Shown piece by piece: positions 10,418 to 20,739 of a DNA stretch of 64,000 bases (its first letter is position 1; every line of letters begins with the position of its first letter). Origin of the DNA: Prinsepia uniflora (taxonomy: Eukaryota > Streptophyta > Magnoliopsida > Rosales > Rosaceae). Where the stretch lies: positions 74,463,266-74,527,265 of the forward strand of contig CM064868.1 in NCBI GenBank assembly GCA_032719365.1, in the 5' to 3' direction. The position numbers were made by a program, and so were the translations under genes. The notes under the pieces are model-generated. The model was given only the letters and a program-made list of their open reading frames with translations, did not search any database and was not told where the DNA came from.

Positions 10418-12942
10418 CCTCAGCCCAAAACCTCATCGAAATGCAAAACACATTTGAAATCCTTTGTAATCCATCGAACCTGCTGGATCTATCCGAGTCT
10501 TTAAACTCAATCCAGGCCTCAATATAATCCGAGTCTTTAAACTCCTGAGTCTCTAAACTCAATAAGCCTACGGGGGAAATCACAATATCCAAGTTTTTAA
10601 ACTCCCGAGTCTTTAAACTCAATCCGGGTCTTTAAACCCAATCCAGGCCCGCCCCCCTTCATAATCATATCCGGGTCTTTAAACCCAATAACCAGATCTA
10701 GCAAATCCAATCCAAAATAATTTGAAAACCATTTTCCATATCCATGTCCAAATCCGAATTCGAAATCACCATTTCGAATTCTAAGCCGAATCCGAAATCA
10801 TCATCTCGAATCCAAATCCAGAATCATATCCATAATTCATTTCCAAATCCGAATCCGAAACCATCATTCCGTAAGCTAGCATCCGGAACAATCATTCCAA
10901 ACTCAAATCCGGAAATTCACTTTCAAGCTTCAAAACCAAATCCCGAATCATCATTTCCGAAATCCAGTTCCAAAACCCGAAATCTCTTTTATCGAAATCA
11001 CTTTTTCGAAATCCATTATAATTCATTAAAACCAAATAATATTTCAAATCCCAAAATTAAATCATCAAAACCATAGTCAAATCTCAACATAAATCGTAAG
11101 CTCGTAAAATGTGCAAATACGTAATCATCTCGAAATACGTGCAAAATCGTAAATCATCATGACCAAATCATAAACATGGAAATCACATATAGAAAACATA
11201 TAAAAACATATATGCATGCATCATAAGTTCGAAAGCAAAGTCCACTCGCAGACCATTTGCATTTTTGACTCGATACACGTGCAATTACGTTTTCCCGGTC
11301 AATCCACTATCACCGGCTTTCCCGAACCTGTCCAAATCCCATAGTAAGGTCACTAACCACTTCATCAAGCTTCTACTAAATCCCCATAATTTTTTCGAGT
11401 TTTTAATTATTTTTAATTGAGCCCTAACACATTCGGACATCCCGAAACATACCAAGACGATGTCCGATCGACTCGAAACCAGTGTCAAAATGTTCGTTAC
11501 ATCGATTACATCATTTCACATGTTGAACAATTCCCCGAAATATGTTCCACGCACCCTCACGTGCCCCCCAAAGGGGCTGCACGTGGGAGCCACGTGCCTT
11601 ACTATTCATCTCCTTCAACATCTCGCTGACCCAGTTCAGTTCAGATCGGTTCGAACCAGCCCAGTTCGACTGAACCGGCGCAGGCGGTTTTCCACCATTT
11701 TCCATCTTTTTCACTTGTTTTAATCCCAATAGGGTCGTCCTAACCTCACCAATCGTTCTAGCTATTAAAAACATGAAAAACCAGGTAGGGAAGTACATCC
11801 TCGATCGACCAACATTCCTTTGATTTGTCCCTTCTCTGTTTCCATGTTCCAGACCATCTCTGTCCCTAATTCCAAGTCTCTTAGCTTCCTTTTGGCGTCC
11901 AAACCCTCATCCAAAGAACTAATTCGAGTATCAAGCATCACAAGCAAAGTTGCCATTTTCAAACTTAAAAGAAAGTTTCATGGGAATTTCATTTACCAGG
12001 CATCTCTAGCCTTGCGAACAGGCTCAATCCGTTCCTTATAACCTCAAACACACCACCCAGTGAACCAAATCGATCCTTAGGCCTTAAATCCAACTTCCCA
12101 AGTTCAAACATAAACAGGGGACTTCTCGGGTTTTCTCAGTTACCACTGTCGTCCTCCGTTGTCGTGCCTCGTCGTGGCCACCAGACGTCTCAGCACAGCC
12201 TCTCTTCCATATTTCCTTCACACCCCATCTTCATCTGGTCAAGTTTGAGAGGGTTGGGGTTCCACGATCATCTCTGTCTCTGTTTTTCCCCTCACAGCCA
12301 AACTGTGCATACCAAACTCTAAATTTTTAAAACTCATTAAGTCGGCTAAGAGGTTCCATAGCCCTCTAGAGATGGGAAAAGTGTCCCAATCTCATTAATC
12401 AACCTTCCCAAGGCAGCCAAGTGGCCACTTATCACTGGGCACAGATTCCAAGGCCCAAATGACCAAATTGCCTCTGCCTTTTAAAATTACCATTTTACCC
12501 TTAGCGCGTTTAGACTCATAACGAAACCGTCCGACGTTCGATGACAGCGTGTTGCCTGTCATAATATTCAGGAGATCGAGATCTACCCAACGACCCTTGA
12601 AATGCGTGAAAATCACTTGTCGTCTAAAAAGTCAACCATTTGCCCTATTTAAACCAATTTACCAAAATACCATTAACCTTCCGAACGTCATAAATTCCTC
12701 CTCGGATGTCGTAATCGGATGTGCCACCTGTCTATGAACTCGTGACGTCCCGAACTATGTCACAGTCATCGGTCCAAGTCTGGTTGACCACTCGAACTAA
12801 AAGTCAACCTTTCGTCCAATTTTAAGGGCAAAATCGTCATTTCGCACCGTCCGTCCGAAAGCGTCCAACTAATCACCAATTAACTTCACTAATTTGTCAT
12901 TAACCACTAATCTAATCTCGATTTTTGGGACGGGTCGTTACA
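10418..12942 (-). mobile_element. Tekay-type LTR (LTR-X), main segment
   Basis: The segment resumes after LTR-U and ends GGGACGGGTCGTTACA at 12942; TTGGA (12943-12947) would be the right duplication. It contains the TTTAAA paired-arm array, the ACGCACCCTCACGTGCC landmark near 11550 and the duplicated U3-end module (about 12510-12815). Short reading frames here have no recognisable domain. Confidence 0.78.
10494..10688. repeat. TTTAAA paired-arm array (GAGTCTTTAAACTC type)
   Basis: Repeated near-palindromes GAGTCTTTAAACTC are mixed with GGGTCTTTAAACCC. Both arms change together (GAGT/ACTC to GGGT/ACCC). The same array is found at 41448-41660, 42830-43010, 47672-47858, 49141-49302 and 56330-56490. 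Confidence 0.85.
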
Positions 12943-13775
12943 TTGGACCCGACTTGAGCAGCCTGACCCGTCTTTAAAACCCTTATTTTTTGTTCTTTTT
13001 CTACCCTCTAAACGTCTATCTTCATCTAATCAAGCCTAGAAAACGTTCTATGACCTTAAACTAAAAAAAAAACTCACATTCAATCCTCAACCCGATCCTT
13101 CAAACTTCGCCCAATTGTTAAACCATCGTTCCCAGTCCTTCTCGATCACAAAGCTTCCAGTTTTCTGGTTCTCTAGGACCGTAGGAACTTGATGAAGCTA
13201 TTAGGAACCTTGGTTTGAATCCTGGATGCCTCGAAATGGTTGGAGTTCACGGGTAGGATTTTTTTGTTTTCTGTGCTCGTAGGTTATTCTTCCTCCTTCC
13301 TTTCTCTCCTCTAGTTTTCCTCTCTCTTTATCTTCTCCCTCTCTCTTGTTAGTTCTCTTCTTTTTTTTTTTCTCGTGTGGTGCTCTCAGGTGTGGTGGTT
13401 TAACAAAAACAACTGAAAAACACAACACACACACACACACACATAAAAAACACACATTTAATCTCACACCCAAACCCAAGGTCGGTGCATCCAAGGGCCA
13501 AAATGAAGTGGTGATAAGGATGGAACACTTGCCATCCCACAAGACCAACAAAAATATCCTACTTGCAAAATTACCAAAATACCCCTAATATCAAAATTAC
13601 CATAATGTCCTTGGTAATTCCAGAGTCGTAACAAGCTTATTCGATCTCCGATTCCAACATGTTGTTTGTCTACGGTATTTGAGTAAAAAGTCAACTTTGA
13701 GACCAATAAGGGTAAAATAGTTAATTTACAAGAAAATTTTCAAAATTACATTTTCTGATTTTCCGGGTCATTACA
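12943..13775 (-). mobile_element. Tekay-type LTR fragment (LTR-V), outermost of the left stack
   Basis: This is minus-oriented LTR sequence ending TTTTCCGGGTCATTACA at 13775, followed by host-like DNA. It keeps the family's AAAAGTCAAC and TTGTCTACGG motifs but is more decayed than the others. It contains LTR-X, so it should be the oldest insertion of the stack. Its left end is outside the window. Confidence 0.6.
13424..13443. repeat. (AC)n microsatellite
   Basis: About ten AC units occur inside LTR-V, next to a T-rich and a CT-rich run (13270-13375). Confidence 0.95.
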
Positions 13776-14259
13776 AGATGAACTTTAGTTTTGTCTTCGA
13801 ATGGCCATATGGAAAATTTATTTCAACTTATCGAGTATGTCACATAGAGACATGAACAACTTAATAGTTCGTATAGCATGATAGAAATAGATGCATCTTT
13901 AGACTGAAAGTACACCAACCAACCTATTAAGGGTATAATGTGGGAGCTTGTCCACTGCTACCTGGACACATAGTGCATCTATAGCTGCGCGTCATGTTAC
14001 TGTTTTATTTCCTTCTAGTCACAAAAAATAATACCTCCCACGCTCCCACAAACTTCACCCCAAAAAAAAAGGAAAAATAGTAAAAGGAATGCAATTCAGC
14101 TCTCGACGTGTCAAAACGATCAAACCCATAGTCCCAAAAAAAAAGATCAAACCCCAGTGCTCGGCAGCCAAAATCATATATATACAGGCGATTGGCGAAG
14201 TAGGAGAAAAGACAAAGGATATTAATAGGCATCAATCTTTGCAAGACTGCATCTGTGTA
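13776..14259 (+). other. Upstream region of the RNF25-like gene
   Basis: This is host-like DNA between the LTR stack and exon 1. A-rich runs lie at about 14061-14145 and a TATA-like element at 14177-14184. No other gene is seen here. Confidence 0.5.
14177..14184 (+). promoter_or_regulatory. TATA box candidate of the RNF25-like gene
   Basis: TATATATA lies 76 bp upstream of the ATG at 14260, a plausible spacing for a short 5' leader. It is called from motif and position only. Confidence 0.5.
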
Positions 14260-14409
14260 ATGGCGACCGCCCAAGAGGAGGAAGAAGTGGCAGCAGAACT
14301 GGAAGCCGTACAAGCAGTGTACGGCGACAATTGCGTGGTTCCTGAGTCCTACCCTCTCCATCTCCACCTCCACATCAAACCTCGCACCGCTGATGTCGCT
14401 TCACAATAG
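14260..14409 (+). CDS. RNF25-like: RNF25-like exon 1 (RWD N-terminus), ends in a stop
   Basis: The ATG at 14260 was chosen because the acidic start MATAQEEEEVAAELEAVQ is typical of plant RWD/RING proteins; the in-frame extension upstream to 14089 is not. The exon is 49 codons plus TAG at 14407-14409, immediately followed by GTCC as the donor. A C-to-T change of CAG to TAG would explain the stop. Confidence 0.75.
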   Translation: MATAQEEEEVAAELEAVQAVYGDNCVVPESYPLHLHLHIKPRTADVASQ

Positions 14410-14515
14410 GTCCTTCCTTACTTTACTCATCTACTTCTACCAAGTTCAAATTTTTGAAATTTCTGAAGTGGGTTCTTTTTGTTTCCTTAGAAATAGTGAA
14501 AATAACGAGGGAAAG

Positions 14516-14994
14516 TGTTGGTGCAGAAATCGTCCAGCTCTATGAAGTTACTTCTCGATCCCTACACACAAGAACGAAAATCAAACGGGGTTAAGGTTGA
14601 ATCCCAAGGGGATGGTTCAACCGAAAACGCTCTGATGCTTAAGTCAGCTTTGAAAGAGAAATTTCAAAAGCTTAAGTAGCGTTCAATTGAATTACCTTTA
14701 TTGAGAAATGTGTACCCCTTATGTAGGGGTGAGTGAGATGTTCAATTTCCATAGTTTCGATGTGGGACAAATGCTCTTTGATTTGCGTGCTGACACATGT
14801 TACGCAAATCGAGTGTGAGAAGCTTCCAAATGTCATCCCAGTTTGGGCCCAATGTTTGGGCTATGTAAGCATTGTGGGCTTGAGCCATGTTCGATGCTTA
14901 GACTTTAAGTATTATTGCCAGGGGAAATTGGTCTTTTCAGGAATTATGGGCCACGTGGTAGCTCCACATTCTTCCGGTGATTTTGGGTTCCACA
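14516..14994 (-). repeat. Element 1 3' LTR (479 bp)
   Basis: On the minus strand it begins TGTGGAACCC and ends CTGCACCAACA. It aligns along its whole length to the interrupted LTR at 22726-28854. Confidence 0.9.
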
Positions 14995-15012
14995 AATGCC
15001 CCCACATCTCTT
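14995..15012 (-). other. Polypurine tract of element 1
   Basis: On the minus strand this reads AAGAGATGTGGGGGCATT, directly before the 3' LTR, the usual plus-strand priming position. Confidence 0.65.
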
Positions 15013-15379
15013 AGGAATTCAGGGAATCCTAAGGGATGTAATTTGTGTTGTGGTTCCGATAAATTTTATATGGTAGTAGGACTCCGCTTGATCTTCAATT
15101 TCGTTGTACCTCTATTTGGGAGTCTCTGATGTCGTAGTAAGCTCCACGCTTGTCCTTGAGAGTTTTGAATATTTCTTTAATTGTTGAGTTTTACATTTTT
15201 GCACATTCGGGGAGCTGTATAAGTCCAATTGCAATGATTCAAGCGACAGTGCGCTCTACTCTTCGAGACGATCATTTCAAGATGTATGAATGCATACTTA
15301 TGTTGTAGTCTTAAAGACCTCACTTTGTGGAGTACCTACCATCTGGTGGCGTGTCCGAGTCTTATTAGAGCTTCTGACT

Positions 15380-15865
15380 TCAAGAGATGGCGGACTTGAC
15401 ATCAAGACGCTCCTCCAGTTGACATGCTTGTAGTGCTTTGTGGATGGAAGAACATAGTACATTGATGCACTTGTCATCATCAAGTACGAGCGGAGCCAAC
15501 ATCAAGGCCTTCAACGGGGGAGGTGCAGCAAAATGCAACGCGAGGTGTAGCAGAGTGCAAGACAAGGTGCAACAGAGTGCGAGGTGAGGTGCAGTAGAAT
15601 GCGAGATGAGGTGCAGCAGGGTGCAAGATGAGGTGTAGCAAAGTGCAAGACGAGGTGCAGCAGAGTGCAAGGCGATGTGTAGCATAGTGCAAGGCAAGGT
15701 GCAGCATAGTGCAAGATGAGGTGTAGCAGAGTACAAGGCGTTGTGCACCAGAGTGCAAGGCGAGGTGCAGTAGAGTGCAAGACGAGGTGCAGCAGGGTGC
15801 AAGGCGAGGTGTAGTAGAGTGCAAGGCGAGATATGTTGTAAGTGTGAGGCAATAAGTCCCATCAC
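15380..15865 (-). CDS. Hypothetical reading frame through the 22-bp array, element 1
   Basis: The frame is 161 codons, mostly Cys/Leu/His/Thr-rich repeats with a 22-residue period (LALHS, CCTSPCTLLHL). The unique C-terminus contains QLEERLDVK. Element 2 has a 189-codon frame (62560-63129) with the same repeat type and a matching C-terminal segment of about 40 residues. The 22-bp unit has no stop in any frame, so openness within the array proves nothing; only the shared unique tail suggests possible coding. It is not a recognised family and may be non-coding. Confidence 0.2.
   Translation of the reverse strand: MMGLIASHLQHISPCTLLHLALHPAAPRLALYCTSPCTLVHNALYSATPHLALCCTLPCTMLHIALHSAAPRLALCYTSSCTLLHLISHSTAPHLALCCTLSCTLLHLALHFAAPPPLKALMLAPLVLDDDKCINVLCSSIHKALQACQLEERLDVKSAIS
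15521..15830. repeat. 22-bp tandem array, about 14 copies
   Basis: On the minus strand the unit is CTTGCACTCTGCTGCACCTC plus two bases, with variation mainly at a few positions. The same array with the same unit occurs in element 2 at 62516-62966. Confidence 0.92.
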
Positions 15866-17224
15866 TTGGAGTGCGACGTGTCACAACCTAGTATGTGGCT
15901 TGTTCTAGCTGCAAGACAATGTGTGTTGCAGCTACAAGGCGAGATGTGCTTCATCTTCAAAGCAAGGCTTCCCATGACGCGAGGCGAAGTGCATGTGGTG
16001 CCATGAAGTAACTGAAGTTTTCCAAGGATTTGATTTGGATGACGGATGACCTTCCAGAGACTTGATCTTCAAGGCCTTGTTGAGCTCAAAATAGGGTGTA
16101 GTAAGGTAGAACATAGAATGGAGGGTCGATCATGCCCCCTACAAAGCTCGAGATGTCATACATCATCGCCTAATTGAAGGAAGAGAGCTTGGAGATGTCA
16201 TCATCTAGACGCTGAAGCCAAGTGGCGTGAAGACACATGACACCAAACTATTGTTTCGTCTTGGAGTTGAAAGTCAAGCTGCTTTATAGCCGTCGCCGAG
16301 TCAAACAGTGGTGAAGTTGATTTTTTGAAGCCAACTATGCCAAGTAGGCGATGTTGAGGAGGTTTCCCCCATTTTTTGAAAAAGGTCGTGGACGATGTGT
16401 CACTGGAAGTCCACGATGGGATGATTGAAGGCCTCCAAGGCTTACTCATAGGTTGATGGAGAGACTTTGAGGTCGTGCCGGTCCTAATGATGAGCTTCAT
16501 GATTCTTCTTGGCTCGTAGCTTGATCTTAGCATTGAATACATGTTTTAGCATTCAAATTATGAATTTCCAACTTCTTTAATTTTCATTAATAGAAGCCTT
16601 CCATTATTTTTTGAGTGTTTTGTGATTTTCGGCAGATTTGACCTTTGTGTAGTAAATTTGGTCTTCTGACTTCGTTTTAGCTCCGAATTGAGTGTCGTTG
16701 GTGGCATTGGAAAGCTAACTTCCATACCTTTTTGGAACCATCAAGCTCTCTTCACGGAAGTAAACTTTGAGCTTGGTACGTTTGAATCAATCTCGAAGTT
16801 GTGTGTGAGTTGGAATTTGTAGTCGCATGCACTAAGACATTTGCCCAAGATTTGTCATGACATGACCCGGCTGTTGCTCCCCTTGGAGGGGTTGGGAAGT
16901 GATATTTAGTAGCTTTTCCAATTTCAGCAAGCCCGTTTGTTGGGTATGAGTGACAGATCCTTGGGAATGTGCTTGAGTAGTATGTACCTCATTGTTGGTC
17001 AATCGCATTGAACTTAGTCGTCAAGTTGCTTGAGGTGGTGACTTAGCTCTTTGAGGTGAAGGCTGTACTTTTCCCTTTGGAGAGGAGTTTCGAGTCCTTC
17101 AGAGGTGAAGTTTTTGGGTGTTCCGTCAGTGGACGTCTTTGGTGCTTCACAAGGTGCAAGTGCGATAGGTTGCGAGTTGAAGGCATTATGACTTTGACGA
17201 ACAAGGATGTTGATGTGTCACATA
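15831..17224 (-). other. Internal non-coding region of element 1, conserved with element 2
   Basis: No recognisable gene is present. Blocks match element 2 in reverse complement: 15932-16130 with 62220-62340 (FELNKALKIKSLE in one frame), 16440-16540 with 61610-61730 (WRPSIIPSW), and 16600-16745 with 61440-61560 (TTTGACCTTTGTGTAGTAAA). Sequence between the blocks has diverged. Confidence 0.6.
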
Positions 17225-17342
17225 GTGATTGCCTTGACGCGTTGCAGGACGATCGCTTTGATGCGTCGCTGGGTGATTGCCTTGATGCGTCGCGGGGCGA
17301 TTGCCTTGATACATCATGGGGCGATTTTCTTGATGCTTCGTG
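17225..17342. repeat. 24-bp tandem array, about 5 copies
   Basis: The units resemble CTTGATGCGTCGCGGGGCGA plus four bases and border the 25-bp array. On the + strand they encode an in-frame 8-residue repeat (DCLDASxG), the tail of a 95-codon open frame from 17056 with no known domain. Confidence 0.8.
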
Positions 17343-17354
17343 AGCGATACTTTG

Positions 17355-17633
17355 CTTCGTGTGTGAAGGCTTAGAGTGCTTCGCTAGGCTTAGAGTGCTT
17401 CGCTGGGCAAAGGCTTGGATTGCTTCGTGGGGTGAAGTCTAGGTTTCGCGGGGTGAAGGCTTGGAATGCTTCGTGAGGCGAAGGCTTGGAATGCTTCGCA
17501 AGGCTTAGAGTGCTTCACTAGGTGAAGGCTTTGAGTGCTTCGTGTGGCGAAGGCTTAGAAGCCTTCGCATGGCGAAGGCTTAAAATGCTTCGCGGGGTGA
17601 AGGCTTGGACTGCTTCGCGTGACAAAGGATTTT
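17355..17633. repeat. 25-bp tandem array, left half (element 1)
   Basis: The units combine GCTTCGC..GGCGAAGGCTT with a spacer. Each unit carries an inverted repeat CTTCGC/GCGAAG that could form a small hairpin. It is interrupted at 17633 by a solo Tekay LTR and resumes at 20257. Confidence 0.9.
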
Positions 17634-20256
17634 TGACAGGACCCGTCCCAATCCCACTGGGACCACCCGGGGACGTGACCCGCTCCCGTCTAACAAAGAC
17701 TCTAAACATACCAAAATTACCCTTAAGTAAAAACCGAATACTTAAATAGATAGATAACGGACAATCACAGTGTTTAAAGTGATACTGTCAGACAAGGGAA
17801 AGTAAAATACAACATGTGAGCACACTAGTCAGAGTACATTTATTCGGTGCTCAACCTACCCACAAGTGGGTGTACAGGTGCACAGCTAGGCAAACTAAAC
17901 CTCTGCCTCTTTTTCCGGGTCCTCCTCCTCTATTTCTGTGTCAGGGTCTGGAGGGGTCAGTAAAACAAGGGTGAATGGGCCAAAAATAACAGATTAGAAA
18001 TCAATTTAATAATAAAATAATCATAAGGTTTTACCCCTCCGTTTTCCAAATCTTGCATGCAGTGAAAATATAATATTATAAAGAAATCATAACAAATGAA
18101 CCACAATAATAATCGTAAGGTGAAACTAACATATCAGTGCACTATAAAACCCAACCCAAATGATGTCACGGTTCTAAGGCTACGCGTTGCCACTCAGGGT
18201 CTCACACCCGAGACTCTCTAGGTACATCAGCTCCCGGTATCCCGGTCACTGCCCGAGGTATATGAACATGCCTTCTTGAGAGTAAGCAGCCCAACGAGGG
18301 TCAACTCCACTCAGTCAGAGCCCCGTGACTACTCCAGGGTCCACCCAGGCCAACGACCCTCCCTGGAGGAGACAATATACACAGGTAGGAAAGTATAGTA
18401 CAATAACAGTATAGTTTACCCTATGTCCCCCGGACATCCCAAACAAAATCCACATATAATCCAGACGGGTCTCATGCCCAAAACTTAGCATATATAAACA
18501 GTTCATAAGACTCATCAGTGGAAATAGTAAAACAGTTTATGCATGCAAGCCTTTTATAAATCAAACAGCCCACTCACACTCGGTCCTTGCTGCTCAACGA
18601 TCTCTATAAACCTGTATTATTATTCCTGAGGGTTACTTAAGGACCCTATAATATCAATACCAAGACCCTAGAACAGATCCGCCTCAAAATCGCATCCCGA
18701 GCACTATTCCCGGTGCTTCAAACCCCATTTTGACTAACATAACGATCTCCGATCGACACGAAACCACCTCCATTGGATCCGTATCGTCGAAACCTTGAAA
18801 ATGGTACCGGCCCCACCAAAATCACTGTTCACACGCGCCCCCATGCGCCTGGTCAACGCGTGGGTCAACGCTGCTACAGTACTGCTGACGTCAACAGTGA
18901 CGTCATGCTGACGTCAGCATGACGTCATCACTGACACTTGTCAGGTGACACGTGGCATGTTCTGATTGGTCCCTGGTCTGACAATATCTGACAGGATGAC
19001 GTCATCATGACGTCAGAAGTGACGTCAGCATGATGACGTCATCATGCTACAGTACCGGGTCAGACCCGTTTGACTGGAACCGGGTCGCCGTCGACCCACG
19101 GCTTGACCCGATTCAACCGTACAATTCCGGCCACCATTTTCGATGGGGTTCATCCCTATAGGGTCGTCTAGGTCTGTTCTATGGTTCTACAACCTCAAAC
19201 TAGAAAGAAAACGGGAGAAAACTCACCAGTTCGTTGTTGAAACTCACGGCCAACGTCCGATCGTCTTCTCCGGTGATCCACGCCGTCTCCGTCGTCCAAA
19301 CCGGTCCTGATCAACTCGTCTCTCACCCTAGAACATTTCTAACATCACACAATCAATTTCCTAGCACTAAAACACGTTGGTTCGAAACAGAGGATCAAAA
19401 CAGGTTCTCGGGTTTTCGACCTTACCGCCGCCGTGTCGCTGCCGCAGGCCGCGCCGTCGTCCAGTTTAGCTCCTGGGGTCCTCACGGTGCAGACTGGAGC
19501 TTCCCCTGCGACGAGGTGATGTGGCGGTCGAGGTTTGCTTCTTGGACCCGTTTCCGTCGTGTTTCGGGTCTGAGTTTTTGGACGGGATTTTCAGGCGGGG
19601 AAATGGGCTGGTGGTTGCCGGTGTTGCATGGTGGTGAAGACCAGATAATGGTGGTGCTGTGGGTGGTCGTTTGGTGTGATAAGGATGGCTGGTTTGATCG
19701 CCTTGGTCGAGAGAAAATGGAGGAAGAAGCACGGGTTGTGGGGGGCTGTATGTGTGTTTGTGTGTGTTTGTAAGAAAAGGCAGAGATCGTGCATGAATAA
19801 GGGAAGCAAATGAGAATGAAGGGCCAGGATTCAATTGGACAGGAGATCCAATGGCTGAAATCAAATGGAGGGAAAAATAATTATATAAAAATGGATTAAA
19901 TAGTGTAAGTTGCTTTATGGGAATATTGTAGGCTTGGATGGGTGACACTTGTCACTAATCCACCGGTTTGATTTAAATATTAGGTTGGCACGGATTCCCG
20001 TAATAAATTAATATTTTATTCCGTTGTTCTCGGTTCGTAAATTCCGCTAAAACGCTTCCTTGACCATAACTTCTTCATACGAACTCCGATTTCGGCGTGC
20101 CGCCTGTCTACGGATTCGTGACGTCCCGACCTACGTCCTAGTCATGGGTCAAAGTCCAAATTGTTGCCCGGGTCAAAAGTCAAAGTTTCCCCCCTTCAGG
20201 GGCAAAATAGTCTTTTTTACATTAAAATATTATTATTCTCGGTTCAGGTCGTTACA
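17634..20256 (-). mobile_element. Solo Tekay-type LTR inside the 25-bp array
   Basis: It begins TGACAGGACCCGTCCC and ends CAGGTCGTTACA, with array sequence on both sides. Flanking five-mers are ATTTT (17629-17633) and CTTTT (20257-20261), a target duplication with one mismatch. At 2623 bp it carries no coding region, primer site or polypurine tract. A TATA-like TTTATATAA lies on the minus strand near 19880. The 179-codon open frame at 19234-19773 is LTR sequence with no domain and a low-complexity end. Confidence 0.85.
18886..19041. promoter_or_regulatory. Eight copies of TGACGTCA in 156 bp
   Basis: Copies lie at 18886, 18898, 18909, 18920, 18997, 19008, 19020 and 19034 (start positions), in two groups of four, often 11-14 bp apart. 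TGACGTCA is the C-box/CRE-type palindrome bound by plant bZIP factors, including TGA factors. Regulation of this LTR is inference. Confidence 0.7.
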
Positions 20257-20625
20257 CTTTTAGTGCTTTACTGAGCAAAGGCTTCGATTGCTTTGCTGAA
20301 CGAAGGCTTGGAGTGCTTCGTTGGGCGAAAGCTTGGAGTGCTTCGCTGGGCGAAGGCTTGGAGTGCTTCGCGAGGCTAAGGCTTAGAGTGCTTCGCAGGG
20401 CAAATGCTTAGAGTGCTTCGCGGGGCGAAGGCTTCTAGTGCTTCACGTGATGAAGGCTTCGAGTGCTTCGCTGGGCGAAGGCTTCGAGAGCTTCGTTGGG
20501 CAAAGACTTGGAGTGCTTTGTGTGACAAAGGCTTGGGTGCTTTGTGTGACAAAGGCTTGGGTGCTTTGCGTGGTAAAGGCTTGGGTGCTTTGCGTGGCAA
20601 AGGCTTAAAGGCTTAGTATGCTTTC
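20257..20625. repeat. 25-bp tandem array, right half (element 1)
   Basis: About 14 units of the CTTCGC..GGCGAAGGCTTGGAGTG type continue the array broken at 17633. The units become more variable (CTTTG for CTTCG) toward 20600. Confidence 0.9.
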
Positions 20626-20739
20626 TAAACAATAGTGTAGGCGATAAGACAATTTCATTAGACGTTAGGATGAAACATCTTGAATCTTATTAAAAGATAC
20701 TATGTGAGCAAAGTAGGCATTGAGCCGAATTTTAATCAC

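Noticed and set aside
14005..14373. 122-codon minus-strand frame over RNF25-like exon 1
   Set aside because: It is antisense to a recognisable exon and has no domain of its own.
15480..15884. Three overlapping reading frames of 113-161 codons on one strand, taken as several genes
   Set aside because: They are the same 22-bp tandem repeat read in three frames; the unit has no stop in any frame. Only the frame with a tail shared by both elements was kept, at low confidence.
19234..19773. 179-codon frame as a host gene
   Set aside because: It lies wholly inside a solo Tekay LTR, has no domain and ends in a GT-rich low-complexity stretch; the corresponding region of other LTRs is not open.
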